The notes beneath the pieces were generated by a model. The model saw nothing but the letters and a program-made list of their open reading frames with translations, was not told the DNA's origin and did no database searches. A stretch of 64,000 bases of DNA from Hafnia alvei (lineage in GTDB: Bacteria > Pseudomonadota > Gammaproteobacteria > Enterobacterales > Enterobacteriaceae), in NCBI RefSeq assembly GCF_034424155.1, contig NZ_CP139992.1, positions 2,496,012 to 2,560,011 on the forward strand. The letters run 5' to 3'. The position numbers and the translations under genes are program-made. Positions 46,784-55,087 of this stretch are shown here, piece by piece (position 1 is the stretch's first letter; every line of letters starts with the position of its first letter).

Positions 46784-46821
46784 CGTCCATTAAGAACGAG
46801 TACTCACTATCCAACACGTCT

Positions 46822-47736
46822 TCATTGTCCATCACTAATCCGCGTGATCCTTTGGCGTAGAAAATCAACTAATCGATTGCTGTCTGGTGACAGGACAGCA
46901 GCCTTAGTATTCACAACACCAACATCCATATAGGTAATGCAGTCATCAATAGTTCGGCGTACAACCCGAAGACCATCTAAAGACCAAGGCCGATAAACCA
47001 GATCCGATAAAATAGTCACGCCTTTGCCTTGGGCGACGAGGCTGCGAATAGCTTCGAAAGAGTTAGTTCGAAAATGAACATCCGGAATACATCCCCGACT
47101 ATGCCAATAATCTTGAAATACTTCGGCATATTCGTCGGTCACTAATAGCAGAAATGGATATTTTTCCACATCAGAAAGAGTCAGCATCGGCTGGCTTAGC
47201 AACGGGTGACCAATGGGTGTCCATAGTTTTCTCTGAGAACGTATAAACGTCTCGATCCGCAAATCAGCGTCATGATTGATATTAGAAATCAGCAATAAAC
47301 AGAAATCGAACTGCTTTTGGCGTAATGCACTAACAAGAACTGGAGAAGCCGCTTCTTCAAATATAATTTCCATCAGCGGAAAACGGTTTTTTATATCACT
47401 AAGAATATTAGGCAATAAATAGGCCGAAAGCGTTTCAGCAATGCCAATGCGTACTGTACCACTCGCTGTTTCCGGCTGGTTTTGTAGATCCTCCAATGCC
47501 ACGTGGCTATTCATCACAATTTTGCGCGCGTGGATGAGAAATCGCTCTCCTGCCTGGGTTAGCTGAACCCCTTTCGGGTGACGGATAAACAGTTGGCTGT
47601 TCAGCGCCTCCTCGAGATTACGCATAGCTACTGTCATTGAGGACTGCGAAATATGACAACGGTTAGCCGCTTTTGATATTTGCAAAGTTTCAGCTAATGA
47701 AATGTAAAATTCAAGTTGCCTCAATGTAAAGTTCAT
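46822..47736 (-). CDS. LysR-type regulator of the adjacent exporter
   Basis: A 304-residue LysR regulator. The winged helix is at the N-terminus (LRQLEFYISLAETLQISKAA; SQSSMTVAMRNLEEAL). The rest is the two-lobed effector domain (GTVRIGIAETLSAYLLP; VAQGKGVTILSDLVY). It is divergent from an EamA-type exporter gene, with 105 bases between the starts, the usual layout for a LysR protein controlling its neighbour. The effector is unknown. Confidence 0.9.
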   Translation of the reverse strand: MNFTLRQLEFYISLAETLQISKAANRCHISQSSMTVAMRNLEEALNSQLFIRHPKGVQLTQAGERFLIHARKIVMNSHVALEDLQNQPETASGTVRIGIAETLSAYLLPNILSDIKNRFPLMEIIFEEAASPVLVSALRQKQFDFCLLLISNINHDADLRIETFIRSQRKLWTPIGHPLLSQPMLTLSDVEKYPFLLLVTDEYAEVFQDYWHSRGCIPDVHFRTNSFEAIRSLVAQGKGVTILSDLVYRPWSLDGLRVVRRTIDDCITYMDVGVVNTKAAVLSPDSNRLVDFLRQRITRISDGQ

Positions 47737-47841
47737 AGTTTTAACCTATACCCAAGGATAAAAACTTTATATTAGCATCCTAGCATTTATTGGCAGTAAT
47801 CTTGATCTAACAAATAAGCCAATACTTTTACTGGAGCATTT

Positions 47842-48780
47842 ATGCCCTATCTCCTACTTAGCCTTGCAGCATGCTTTTGGGGTGGAAACTATGTGGTAGG
47901 CCATGTATTAGTCGCTACCGCAAATCCTATTATTCTTTCTGCCGCTCGCTGGATTTTTACTGCTCTCATACTAGTGGCAATATATTTTCGACAAATTCGA
48001 GAACAATGGCCTGTCATGAAGAAATCAGCCGGTGTTATCGCATTTCTTGCCTTTTGTGGTCAGGTTTTATTCCCATTAACGCTTTATATTGGCCTGCAAT
48101 ACACTTCATCACTTAATGCCGCTATATACTTATCAACAACGCCAGCAATGGTGTTATTGATTAATCACTTTATCTTTAAAGAGAGAATATCATCACGAAA
48201 TATCAGCGGAGTCATACTCAGTTCTTTGGGAGTAGTGTGGTTAATCCTGCAAGGAGATATCGCCCATGCGAACCTATTTAGCCAACTTAATAGAGGCGAC
48301 CTTTGGACCATGGGGTCAGCCGTTAGTTGGGCGGTATACTGCGCATTTTTACGTACAAAACCGAAAGAAGTTAAAGGGAATGCCTTTGTGGCGGTGAGCG
48401 CTGCATTAGGTGCCGTGGTATTGCTTCCTATATTAGCGCTAACCATTATTGAAAACGGAGTTCCGAACATAACCCCCTATGTTCAGCCTGGATTTTTAAT
48501 GGGTCTCGCATATCTGATCATATTCCCCTCTTGGCTCTCATATCTTCTTTGGAATAAGGGTATTGCAGCTATTGGGGCGACGCGTGGAGAAATATTCTCC
48601 CACATCATTCCGCTCAGCGGCGGTGTATTTAGTATTTTGTTTTTGCATGCACAACTCCATGCATACCATGGGGTAAGCGCCCTATTCATTGTGTCGGGTA
48701 TCGCGTTATGTTCTCATTCAGGCAGTCTAAAAATGACAATAAAAGAAAGTGACAGAGGAAGGGATGAAATAGAGGACTAA
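47842..48780 (+). CDS. EamA/DMT-family exporter
   Basis: A 312-residue inner-membrane protein with ten segments in two EamA repeats (LSLAACFWGGNYVVGHVL at the start; LGVVWLILQGD; WTMGSAVSWAVYCAFLR starting the second repeat). Members export amino acids or other metabolites. GGAGC precedes ATG 47842. Transcription is probably controlled by the divergent LysR protein. The C-terminal tail is charged (KESDRGRDEIED). Confidence 0.9.
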   Translation: MPYLLLSLAACFWGGNYVVGHVLVATANPIILSAARWIFTALILVAIYFRQIREQWPVMKKSAGVIAFLAFCGQVLFPLTLYIGLQYTSSLNAAIYLSTTPAMVLLINHFIFKERISSRNISGVILSSLGVVWLILQGDIAHANLFSQLNRGDLWTMGSAVSWAVYCAFLRTKPKEVKGNAFVAVSAALGAVVLLPILALTIIENGVPNITPYVQPGFLMGLAYLIIFPSWLSYLLWNKGIAAIGATRGEIFSHIIPLSGGVFSILFLHAQLHAYHGVSALFIVSGIALCSHSGSLKMTIKESDRGRDEIED

Positions 48781-48809
48781 CAATGCCCCCCTGTATCCGG
48801 TACATCGAG

Positions 48810-48840
48810 CGTATCTGCGTGCTTAGCTACTGCAGATACG
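48810..48840. terminator. hairpin after EamA gene
   Basis: CGTATCTGC (48810-48818) pairs with GCAGATACG (48832-48840), between two convergent genes and 30 bases after the exporter stop. There is no clear T-run. Confidence 0.5.
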
Positions 48841-48873
48841 CATATCAGATCAGATACGGACAAATTGGCTCAC

Positions 48874-49215
48874 TCATTTAGCTCCACGATAAGGTATTGG
48901 ATGTTGTGATAATGGGTGGTCCAAATTTACATTGTGGGCACCCTCGATTTTAGCAATAACGACCTGAAAGCCAGAAATCCACTTGCTGCTTTGCTCTTTG
49001 GCACGTAAATGCTCAACGTTGCTCATAAGTAATTCGAGTCCTTCCCGATTATCCCAGTAGTAATTGTTTATTAGACGACCACTCTGAGCATCAGTAAATG
49101 ACTCCATTCCAATAAATCCAGCAATGCCTTTTGAGAAATCTTCAATTTTTTTATCCAACTTATAAAAATCTTCATCATATTGTTTTTTGTCAAAGATAAA
49201 ACTGGTTAGAAACAT
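48874..49215 (-). CDS. antibiotic-biosynthesis-monooxygenase-fold protein
   Basis: A 113-residue protein of the dimeric alpha-beta barrel ABM type (FLTSFIFDKKQYDEDFYKLD; GFIGMESFTDAQSGRLINNYYW; LRAKEQSSKWISGFQVVIAKI). Enzymes with this fold are cofactor-free monooxygenases or heme-degrading proteins. The residues needed to decide are not evident, so function is open. AGAGGAA lies before ATG 49215. It is convergent with the EamA exporter. Confidence 0.78.
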   Translation of the reverse strand: MFLTSFIFDKKQYDEDFYKLDKKIEDFSKGIAGFIGMESFTDAQSGRLINNYYWDNREGLELLMSNVEHLRAKEQSSKWISGFQVVIAKIEGAHNVNLDHPLSQHPIPYRGAK

Positions 49216-49622
49216 TGCATATTCCTCTGATAATTCCTGATGTTAGAACTTGCTGGCATTTTCTATCAACACCATCAACATGCTCCCAATATCACACTAT
49301 ACAGGTATAGCCTCAGTAAAGGCGGCCACCTTGCATTTCCTGAAGGGTGTATCACCACAATCATTACCAGTCATCCTACGCCACATCGAGAAAGAAACGA
49401 ACAGATGGAATATTAAATGGCGCCCCTGAGTCGATCCTTACTAAAACACCTATGTGTTAAAAGTATTATTAAGTATTTTCAGCATAAAATAATGTTACAA
49501 CCTGTCGCTTATTTGACCAAAAAACAAAAGAATATCGCAAATTGGCAGCAATATGATTCATTTTCTTTGTATTGAAATAAGGTGGTTTTTTGAGCACTAA
49601 TGAGAAACAGAATGGGGAGTGT
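49216..49622. other. AT-rich non-coding stretch upstream of the ArcZ-like RNA
   Basis: No supported gene in about 400 bases. It contains the upstream region of the ABM-fold gene. I saw no repeat or operator that I could name. Confidence 0.5.
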
Positions 49623-49651
49623 TTGAAACGAAATTTAAGTGGTGCTAAAGT
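49623..49651 (+). promoter_or_regulatory. promoter of ArcZ-like RNA
   Basis: TTGAAA (49623-49628), a 17-base spacer and TAAAGT (49646-49651) preceded by TGC, an extended -10. Transcription would start near 49657, exactly where the RNA's first stem begins. Confidence 0.65.
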
Positions 49652-49656
49652 AGAGA

Positions 49657-49754
49657 CTCTCTGGACAGTATTGGCTTTGCAAATCCACTGCCCAGAGATT
49701 TTTCCCTGGTGTTGGCTGAATTAGCTACCTGACTCTCGTGGTCAGGTTTTTTTT
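49657..49754 (+). ncRNA. ArcZ-like small RNA
   Basis: About 98 nucleotides with its own promoter and terminator. The first stem pairs TCTCTGG (49658-49664) with CCAGAGA (49692-49698) and CAGT (49666-49669) with ACTG (49687-49690). The unpaired part then reads TTTCCCTGGTGTTGGC (49701-49716). This matches, base for base as I remember it, the conserved seed of ArcZ, the Hfq-dependent RNA that activates rpoS and represses flhDC in E. coli. The terminator ACCTGAC/GTCAGGT (49727-49747) ends in eight T and suits Hfq binding. E. coli arcZ lies beside arcB; here the neighbour is a luxR-type gene, so this is either a moved arcZ or a second copy. Confidence 0.78.
49727..49754 (+). terminator. terminator of ArcZ-like RNA
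   Basis: ACCTGAC (49727-49733) pairs with GTCAGGT (49741-49747) and is followed by a run of eight T, the form expected of an Hfq-bound sRNA 3' end. Confidence 0.9.
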
Positions 49755-49803
49755 ACCTTCAGCTTACCGGGGCATTATAAGTCATTGGCTAAGTTCTGTA
49801 AGT

Positions 49804-49842
49804 TGTACTTAAGTACTTTGCGCCCTGTACTTAAGTGCATGT
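49804..49842 (+). promoter_or_regulatory. tandem lux-box-like palindromes before luxR gene
   Basis: TGTACTTAAGT occurs twice, at 49804-49814 and 49826-49836, 22 bases apart. The first copy lies in the perfect palindrome GTACTTAAGTAC. The second lies in CCCTGTACTTAAGTGCATGT, which matches the 20-base EsaR box of Pantoea at 16 of 20 positions as I recall it. The spacing of two helical turns suggests two regulator dimers on one face of the DNA, 40-80 bases before the regulator's start. Confidence 0.78.
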
Positions 49843-49882
49843 TGTCACTCAGACATGGGAAATTGAACGTCTAGGAGCCCAA

Positions 49883-50623
49883 ATGTTTTCTGTTTTCAAT
49901 GAAAATCCGATACTAACGGAAACGCTCCGAGATTATATCGATAGAAAACTATCGCATTTAGGCAGTCCAGAGTACGCCTACACGGTCATCAATAAAAAAA
50001 ACCCTTCAAAACTGCTTATCATTTCAAGCTACCCCGATGAGTGGGTTAACCTCTACCGTACTAATAATTTGCAGCATATCGATCCGGTCATCTTAACCGG
50101 CTTCAAACGTACCTCGCCCTTCGCGTGGGACGAAAACATCACATTGATGTCAGACCTCAAGATTTCAAAGATTTTTTCGTTATCAAAACAATACAATATT
50201 GCCAATGGCTTCACCTTCGTACTGCACGATCATTTGAATAATCTAGCGCTTTTATCTTTAATCATTGATAGCAATATGAAGGAAAATTTAGAGAAAAAGC
50301 TGGCCGCTGAGCGTGGCAATATTCAGATGCACCTCATTGAAATTAATGAGCAAATGTATCATCTCGTTCAGTCGATATCTTTTGGCAATGAAGACAGCGA
50401 GATTGATTCAGACAAACCGATTTTCACCCTGCGTGAAAATGAAGTGCTTTATTGGGCAAGTATGGGGAAAACCTATGCCGAAATTGCCACCATCGTGGGT
50501 ATTTCAGTGCGCACCGTTAAGTTTCATATGGGCAACGTCGTGAGCAAGCTTGGAGTAAGCAACGCCCGACAAGCAATAAGGTTGGGCGTTGAACTTGATC
50601 TTATTACACCAATGCAGGCGTAA
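49883..50623 (+). CDS. LuxR-type quorum-sensing regulator (HalR/EsaR-like)
   Basis: A 246-residue regulator: N-terminal acyl-homoserine-lactone-binding domain (about 15-165; SSYPDEWVNLYRTNNLQHIDPV, cut here as WVNLYRTNNLQHIDPV; SPFAWDE) and C-terminal LuxR helix-turn-helix (TYAEIATIVGISVRTVKFHMGNVVSKLGV, cut here as EIATIVGISVRTVKFHMG, near 200). ATG 49883 follows AGGAG at the right distance; the frame is open sixteen codons upstream into the lux boxes. It is convergent with and overlaps luxI by 20 bases, as in the EsaR/ExpR/YpeR group, where the regulator often represses without signal. Autoregulation through 49804-49842 is inferred. Confidence 0.93.
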   Translation: MFSVFNENPILTETLRDYIDRKLSHLGSPEYAYTVINKKNPSKLLIISSYPDEWVNLYRTNNLQHIDPVILTGFKRTSPFAWDENITLMSDLKISKIFSLSKQYNIANGFTFVLHDHLNNLALLSLIIDSNMKENLEKKLAAERGNIQMHLIEINEQMYHLVQSISFGNEDSEIDSDKPIFTLRENEVLYWASMGKTYAEIATIVGISVRTVKFHMGNVVSKLGVSNARQAIRLGVELDLITPMQA

Positions 50624-51251
50624 CGGCTATCGACATTGGCCAATTAACCATCTGGGACTGAATACCACCGACTGAAGCGGTTATTTTGGCTGCCATTTTA
50701 TTCTGGCTGACAGAGTCTGTCGGGAGATAAACCAGATAAATTCGCTCATCCTCACTCAGATATGCTTCCTTAAGCGGTTTAATTTGCCAACCTGAACGTT
50801 TCAATATTGTCAGCATTGCTCGGCTGACGATAGTGTAAATACCGTTGCAACCATAGTGCCTAGCATAATTTATCATCGCTAAAAATAGTACTTGGCTTAG
50901 CGGATATCGCTCGCCTAACAAATCCCTCGCGCGTGATTTATCAACAAAAAATCGGCTTGATTCTGTTTCACCGGCAGGCAAAGGCACATCCGAAAAACAA
51001 GCCTGAAACGTGTGAGTAATCATATTAGGCTCATCCAATGGAACAAAGCGCACGCTGCAGACCAGCTGTCCCTCATATAAACCTAGGATGTAACGTGTAT
51101 TAGGATTATCAAACTCGTCAAACTCCATGTCTTTGTTGCAGACAACATCCCATCCCAACCGGTCACTGAACGTTTTTTTTCTCAGTCGATAGAGTTCATC
51201 AGAACGGACCCCATTCAGTTCTTCGTAACTGACATCAAATAGCTCAAGCAT
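50604..51251 (-). CDS. acyl-homoserine-lactone synthase (HalI/EsaI-like)
   Basis: A 215-residue LuxI-type enzyme that joins S-adenosylmethionine and acyl-ACP to make AHL signals. Conserved residues are visible: Arg/Phe in LRKKTFSDRLGW, Trp in LGWDV, the acidic set EFDEFDNP, SVRFVP, and ESSRFFVDKS with the catalytic Glu and Arg. Acyl-chain preference cannot be read. Its 3' end overlaps the regulator gene by 20 bases. No lux box was seen upstream of the synthase, so it may be constitutive, as in Pantoea. Confidence 0.94.
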   Translation of the reverse strand: MLELFDVSYEELNGVRSDELYRLRKKTFSDRLGWDVVCNKDMEFDEFDNPNTRYILGLYEGQLVCSVRFVPLDEPNMITHTFQACFSDVPLPAGETESSRFFVDKSRARDLLGERYPLSQVLFLAMINYARHYGCNGIYTIVSRAMLTILKRSGWQIKPLKEAYLSEDERIYLVYLPTDSVSQNKMAAKITASVGGIQSQMVNWPMSIAVTPALV

Positions 51252-51612
51252 TCCATCACCTTGATTACATTTTAGTTACTATCCATATTATCTATGGCTG
51301 GTGTTTTTCGCGTCCTGCTATTGTACAGTTTTTTTTAAGAATATTTGAAGATAGGTTATAAAAGTCTGGGATCAAAGCCGCAACTCATTTTCAGCGCACG
51401 CAGGTAACCTGAGCAGATATAGGCGTTCATGGAGGGATATTCGGTATGACTTTAGGATTATTCAAACATGTTGTTGAACGTAAAAACGCACCTCATCTTC
51501 GCTGTTAAAAAAATAAAATGAGCTAATGTGTAGAAAATCCGAGTGTAATAAATTGATTACCAGACATGATTTCAGCAGGCTTGCTCGTAATCGCGAGGGC
51601 CGTTATGTAAAA
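51252..51612. other. region between luxI and DUF1471 gene
   Basis: No firm gene. A 20-codon plus-strand ORF (ATG 51446, stop 51506; MTLGLFKHVVERKNAPHLRC) is preceded by GGAGG ten bases upstream and might be translated, but there is no other support. The luxI promoter should lie near 51252-51330. Confidence 0.4.
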
Positions 51613-51634
51613 AGGCTACTATAAAGTAGCCTTT
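51613..51634. terminator. terminator next to DUF1471 gene
   Basis: AAGGCTAC (51613-51620) and GTAGCCTT (51627-51634), flanked by A5 and TTATT. It lies 12 bases after the stop of the minus-strand gene. Confidence 0.85.
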
Positions 51635-51646
51635 TATTCATTTTAT

Positions 51647-51925
51647 TTATTTAAAAACTTCAGCTACCGCTTCAAAGTTTGGGCCATGCTCACGGGCTGC
51701 AATAATCACGTAGTATTTCCCACCCTTTTCATCAGCCAGTTTTGATAACCGTTTATGTAGGTCGGAAGGAGAACCCACTTCACCGTTAGTCGCGCCTACA
51801 GACACATTTCCAATATACTCATATTTGAAATGATGGGCTTCATCCTTAGAAATCAAATCTGCCGCAGCGGCACTGAATGCCGTCATTGAGAAAGCAAGGG
51901 CAGTAGCTAAAATAACTTTTTTCAT
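51647..51925 (-). CDS. DUF1471 (YhcN/BhsA-family) periplasmic protein
   Basis: A 92-residue secreted protein. The signal peptide MKKVILATALAFSMTAFSAAAA is followed by a DUF1471 domain (HHFKYEYIGNVSVGATNGEVGS; DLHKRLSKLADEKGGKYYVII, cut at 20; FEAVAEVFK). Relatives such as BhsA, McbA and YhcN respond to stress and influence biofilm. GGAGTG lies right before ATG 51925; the frame is open six codons upstream. The family is certain, the member is not. Confidence 0.88.
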   Translation of the reverse strand: MKKVILATALAFSMTAFSAAAADLISKDEAHHFKYEYIGNVSVGATNGEVGSPSDLHKRLSKLADEKGGKYYVIIAAREHGPNFEAVAEVFK

Positions 51926-52100
51926 ATAACACTCCATGCTCATTATGAATCCTTACCGTAACATACCATCAACAAATATGAATGATCTACATCAAATTAT
52001 TCACATTATGTATGTTTTAATGCACGGTGGAGTGCTGCCCAATTGAGCCAATATCAAGGCATTGTGTTGATATTAGCCCCCCCACGGAACAGCGACTTTT

Positions 52101-53369
52101 CTAATGTGCCATCACAATCGGCAATTCGCTAAACCGTGTGGTATACGCTGGAGACAGCATGTTGCGTTTCATCTGCCAATCCCTTTTTATTCCCTGCCCA
52201 GCAAACCACACCTTGCTACGTCCTTTATTATTTATTTCGTCGAGCACTTTCATCAGAGCTTCACTATTAGGCTTAGGGTTAAACTCATCGAACAGATTCA
52301 ATTGCGAAATGCCGTGATCGTAGAAATCCCCGAGCATAACTCCGCCCTTTTGGTAGCGTTTATCAGGCTTCCAAATGTGATCTATGCAAATCAATGCGTG
52401 TTTAATGATGTCTCGAGTATCATTAGTGGGTATTTCTAACCGAGCCGACGCTAAATTGTTGTAATGCATTTCATGCGCAGCAAATGGCGACGTTTTAATA
52501 AAAGTACTCACATGTTTACAAAACTGCCTTTCGCCTCGTAGTTTCTCTGCGGCCCTTTCTGCATAGCTGCAGATAGCTTCCTTCAGATCTTGATATTCTG
52601 TAATACGTTCGCCAAAACTACGGCTACATACAATCTGCTGTTTCGCCAATGCAGCATCTTCAATATTTAAGCATGATTCACCACGCAGCTCCCGCACGGT
52701 TCTTTCAAGAACGACGGTGTAGTTACGGCGAACATAGGCCAAATCCATCTCAGCCAACTTTAGCGCCGTATCAATACCCTGTGTTCTAAGCGATTTTGAT
52801 ATCTGCCTACCAACGCCCCACACCTCTTCAACAGGCATCAGTGCCATCAACTTGCGTTGCCTAAGCTTGTTAGACAAATCTACAACGCCCGCAGTTTGCG
52901 GCCACTGTTTTGCCGCATGGTTGGCCAATTTAGCCAACGTTTTTGTTGGGGCAATACCTATGCCCACATCCAGGTGAGTCCCCCGCTTAATTTGTTCACG
53001 AACTTCGTGCCCAAACGCTTCAAGGTTATGGCAATGGCTGACGCCACGCAGATCCATAAATGCCTCATCGATGGAATACACTTCAACACGCGGAACCATA
53101 GCCTCAAGCAATAACATCACTCTCTGGCTCATATCGCCATAAAGTGAATAATTACTGCTAAAAACATGTACGCCATATTGCTCAAACAGCCTCCGCTGCT
53201 TGAAATAAGGTGCCCCCATGGTCACTCCGAGTTGTTTAGCCTCCGCAGAACGTGCAATGACACAACCATCGTTATTTGAAAGAACAACTATCGGCTTACC
53301 ATGCAAATCGGGGCGAAATACCGCCTCGCAGCTGGCATAAAAACTATTCACATCAACAAGGGCGAACAT
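52101..53369 (-). CDS. umuC: DNA polymerase V catalytic subunit UmuC
   Basis: A 422-residue Y-family translesion polymerase. Catalytic acidic residues lie in [14 protein letters not shown] at the N-terminus and [10 protein letters not shown] near residue 100. The helix-hairpin-helix part ([17 protein letters not shown]) is near 180, followed by the little finger and the C-terminal UmuC-specific tail. It works with two UmuD' to copy damaged DNA and causes SOS mutagenesis. The start overlaps the umuD stop (TAATG), so the two are coupled. Confidence 0.96.
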   Translation of the reverse strand: MFALVDVNSFYASCEAVFRPDLHGKPIVVLSNNDGCVIARSAEAKQLGVTMGAPYFKQRRLFEQYGVHVFSSNYSLYGDMSQRVMLLLEAMVPRVEVYSIDEAFMDLRGVSHCHNLEAFGHEVREQIKRGTHLDVGIGIAPTKTLAKLANHAAKQWPQTAGVVDLSNKLRQRKLMALMPVEEVWGVGRQISKSLRTQGIDTALKLAEMDLAYVRRNYTVVLERTVRELRGESCLNIEDAALAKQQIVCSRSFGERITEYQDLKEAICSYAERAAEKLRGERQFCKHVSTFIKTSPFAAHEMHYNNLASARLEIPTNDTRDIIKHALICIDHIWKPDKRYQKGGVMLGDFYDHGISQLNLFDEFNPKPNSEALMKVLDEINNKGRSKVWFAGQGIKRDWQMKRNMLSPAYTTRFSELPIVMAH

Positions 53370-53788
53370 TAGCGCGCCTCGTTGATCACAAACTTAACGA
53401 CCCCGAATGTCTCAAGCACTTCGCCCTCACTGAATTCGATCGCTGAATACTCTGGATTTTCGGCAAGCAGCATGACCCTAGGACGGGTTACATAACGCTT
53501 TACCGTGAACTCACCGCCGAGGCACGCAATGATAATGTCGTTATGCTTAGGCCTCATGCTTGAATCCACCAGCAGCAGTGAGCCATCAAAGATCCCCGCC
53601 CCCGTCATTGAGTCACCAGAAACACGCACAAAATAGGTTGATGCCGGATGAGCAATAAGTAGCTCATTTAAATTGATCGGTTTATCAATGTAGTCAGCCG
53701 CGGGACTTGGAAAACCCGCGGGCACGCAGTCTGCGTACAACGGAAGTGGTGCCGAAGGCTCGCTCAAACAAGCAGGATAGAATTTCAT
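53369..53788 (-). CDS. umuD: UmuD, SOS mutagenesis protein
   Basis: A 139-residue LexA-like protein of the S24 peptidase family. The Ser-Lys dyad is Ser60 (SGDSM) and Lys97 (TVKRY). The self-cleavage site is Ala24-Gly25 (VPAGFPSP), where E. coli UmuD has Cys24-Gly25. Cleavage stimulated by RecA yields UmuD', the partner of UmuC. The gene lies 17 bases behind a perfect LexA box. It forms an operon with umuC. Confidence 0.96.
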   Translation of the reverse strand: MKFYPACLSEPSAPLPLYADCVPAGFPSPAADYIDKPINLNELLIAHPASTYFVRVSGDSMTGAGIFDGSLLLVDSSMRPKHNDIIIACLGGEFTVKRYVTRPRVMLLAENPEYSAIEFSEGEVLETFGVVKFVINEAR

Positions 53789-53804
53789 AACATTAAACCG
53801 GTAA

Positions 53805-53820
53805 CTGTATATATATACAG
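53805..53820 (-). promoter_or_regulatory. LexA (SOS) box of umuDC
   Basis: CTGT-ATATATAT-ACAG is the exact LexA consensus CTGT-N8-ACAG with the AT alternation of strong sites, 17 bases before the umuD start. Confidence 0.95.
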
Positions 53821-53902
53821 TATAGTGCGTGATTTTAAGAATGAAAAGTGCCTACTCTCCAGATCGGCAGTTCTATACGGGAAAGTTCTGATTTGGAAAG
53901 AA

Positions 53903-54004
53903 TTATATTTCTTCGGGCTTAATTTTATTCTTAGCCAGCTTAACCTGAAAATATACGGCCATTAAACCAAAAGATAATATGAGCCCCCTATTCAGGTATC
54001 TCAC
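53903..54004 (-). CDS. possible 33-residue membrane peptide
   Basis: A GTG-started frame reading MRYLNRGLILSFGLMAVYF then QVKLAKNKIKPEEI: a basic end, one hydrophobic helix and a Lys-rich tail, the form of many enteric small membrane proteins. The ribosome site (AAGCAG) is weak. It lies between umuD and mig-14. It may be chance. Confidence 0.28.
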   Translation of the reverse strand: MRYLNRGLILSFGLMAVYFQVKLAKNKIKPEEI

Positions 54005-54054
54005 AGCGATCTGCTTAATAACGTGATGTGGTTTAATCAATATTGAGGAATACA

Positions 54055-54987
54055 TTGGTAAATTTGCGAAAAGTAAACCGAGTTATTTTGGAAAATCGCA
54101 ACATGTTACCAGCAAAATTATTAGGGTGGAAACCATCCAGCTATGAGATTTATTGCCAGGCTTATCGTGAATTTGGCGGGAGTGTATGCAACCATCCTTT
54201 AGTATTAAAAATATTGGAAGATAGAGCCCCCAATCAAATTCAGTTTTTTCATAAAGAAGCGAATGGGAAAATCGTTGGTGCATTCTTCACTGATAAGTGT
54301 GGGGAAATTATCCATCCGCACAAGAAAATCCCAGTTATATTTGAGAATATTATTCTCCCAATCTCACCAGATTTAGGAAGTTTCTATCTACCTGCAAAAT
54401 CGAAAGAACTCTCTATTAGACATAAAAAACAATTCCTTAACTTCACCTATGGCGTATTAAACCGGCGATCAATATGTCTTGTTAAAGATTCATTTTCTAA
54501 GAAAACGAATAAGAAAAGACAATCTGATATGAACAAGTTTCTCAAAAATGGCGGAGAAGTCGTTTCCGCCTCCTCCTTTAGCAGCGAGCAACTCAGTGCA
54601 ATTTACCTCAAATTATCTGGTATGCGTTGGGGGAGTCAACATAATCACAGCGATATCACAGAACTTGCTGAATTTATAGAGTCAATCCGAACAATGATTT
54701 TTGGTAACGTTTTATTCTATAAGGGCGAACCCTGTGCTTACGACTTAATTTATCAGGCAGAATGCAACAACTGGATTTATTTTGACGATCACAATGGTGG
54801 GATTGATACAACGATAAAAGATTTTAGTGTCGGGAGCCTTTTGCTTTTCGCTAATATCAGTGAAGCACGTAATCTTTGCCAGCAGAAAAATAAAGAGTTT
54901 ATTTTTAGCATCGGCAGATCAAACGATAAGTGGGCCTATAAAAAACTATGGTCAAATGAAATAAAATTAGGGAAATCTATTTTTTAA
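54055..54987 (+). CDS. mig-14: Mig-14 family protein
   Basis: A 310-residue protein of the Mig-14 family, which has the GNAT-like fold seen in peptidyl transferases. In Salmonella, Mig-14 is PhoP-induced, associates with the inner membrane and gives resistance to antimicrobial peptides. Matching segments are LLGWKPSSYEIYCQAY, CLVKDSFSKKTNKKRQSDMN, MIFGNVLFYKGEPCAYDLIY and FSIGRSNDKWAYKKLW. The likely start is TTG 54055, with GAGGAA seven bases upstream; no ATG occurs near. The gene is visibly AT-rich compared with core genes here, suggesting transfer. Confidence 0.85.
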   Translation: MVNLRKVNRVILENRNMLPAKLLGWKPSSYEIYCQAYREFGGSVCNHPLVLKILEDRAPNQIQFFHKEANGKIVGAFFTDKCGEIIHPHKKIPVIFENIILPISPDLGSFYLPAKSKELSIRHKKQFLNFTYGVLNRRSICLVKDSFSKKTNKKRQSDMNKFLKNGGEVVSASSFSSEQLSAIYLKLSGMRWGSQHNHSDITELAEFIESIRTMIFGNVLFYKGEPCAYDLIYQAECNNWIYFDDHNGGIDTTIKDFSVGSLLLFANISEARNLCQQKNKEFIFSIGRSNDKWAYKKLWSNEIKLGKSIF

Positions 54988-55037
54988 GCTCACAACTGCC
55001 ATCCGAATATGATTTTATACTTTGTATAACCATATAA

Positions 55038-55066
55038 ACGCCGGAGTTTCAAATTTACTCCGGCGT
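55038..55066. terminator. terminator between mig-14 and cation exchanger
   Basis: ACGCCGGAGT (55038-55047) and ACTCCGGCGT (55057-55066) form a perfect ten-base stem between convergent genes. The T-run is weak. Confidence 0.75.
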
Positions 55067-55087
55067 ATAGTCAGTCAATAACGATCG

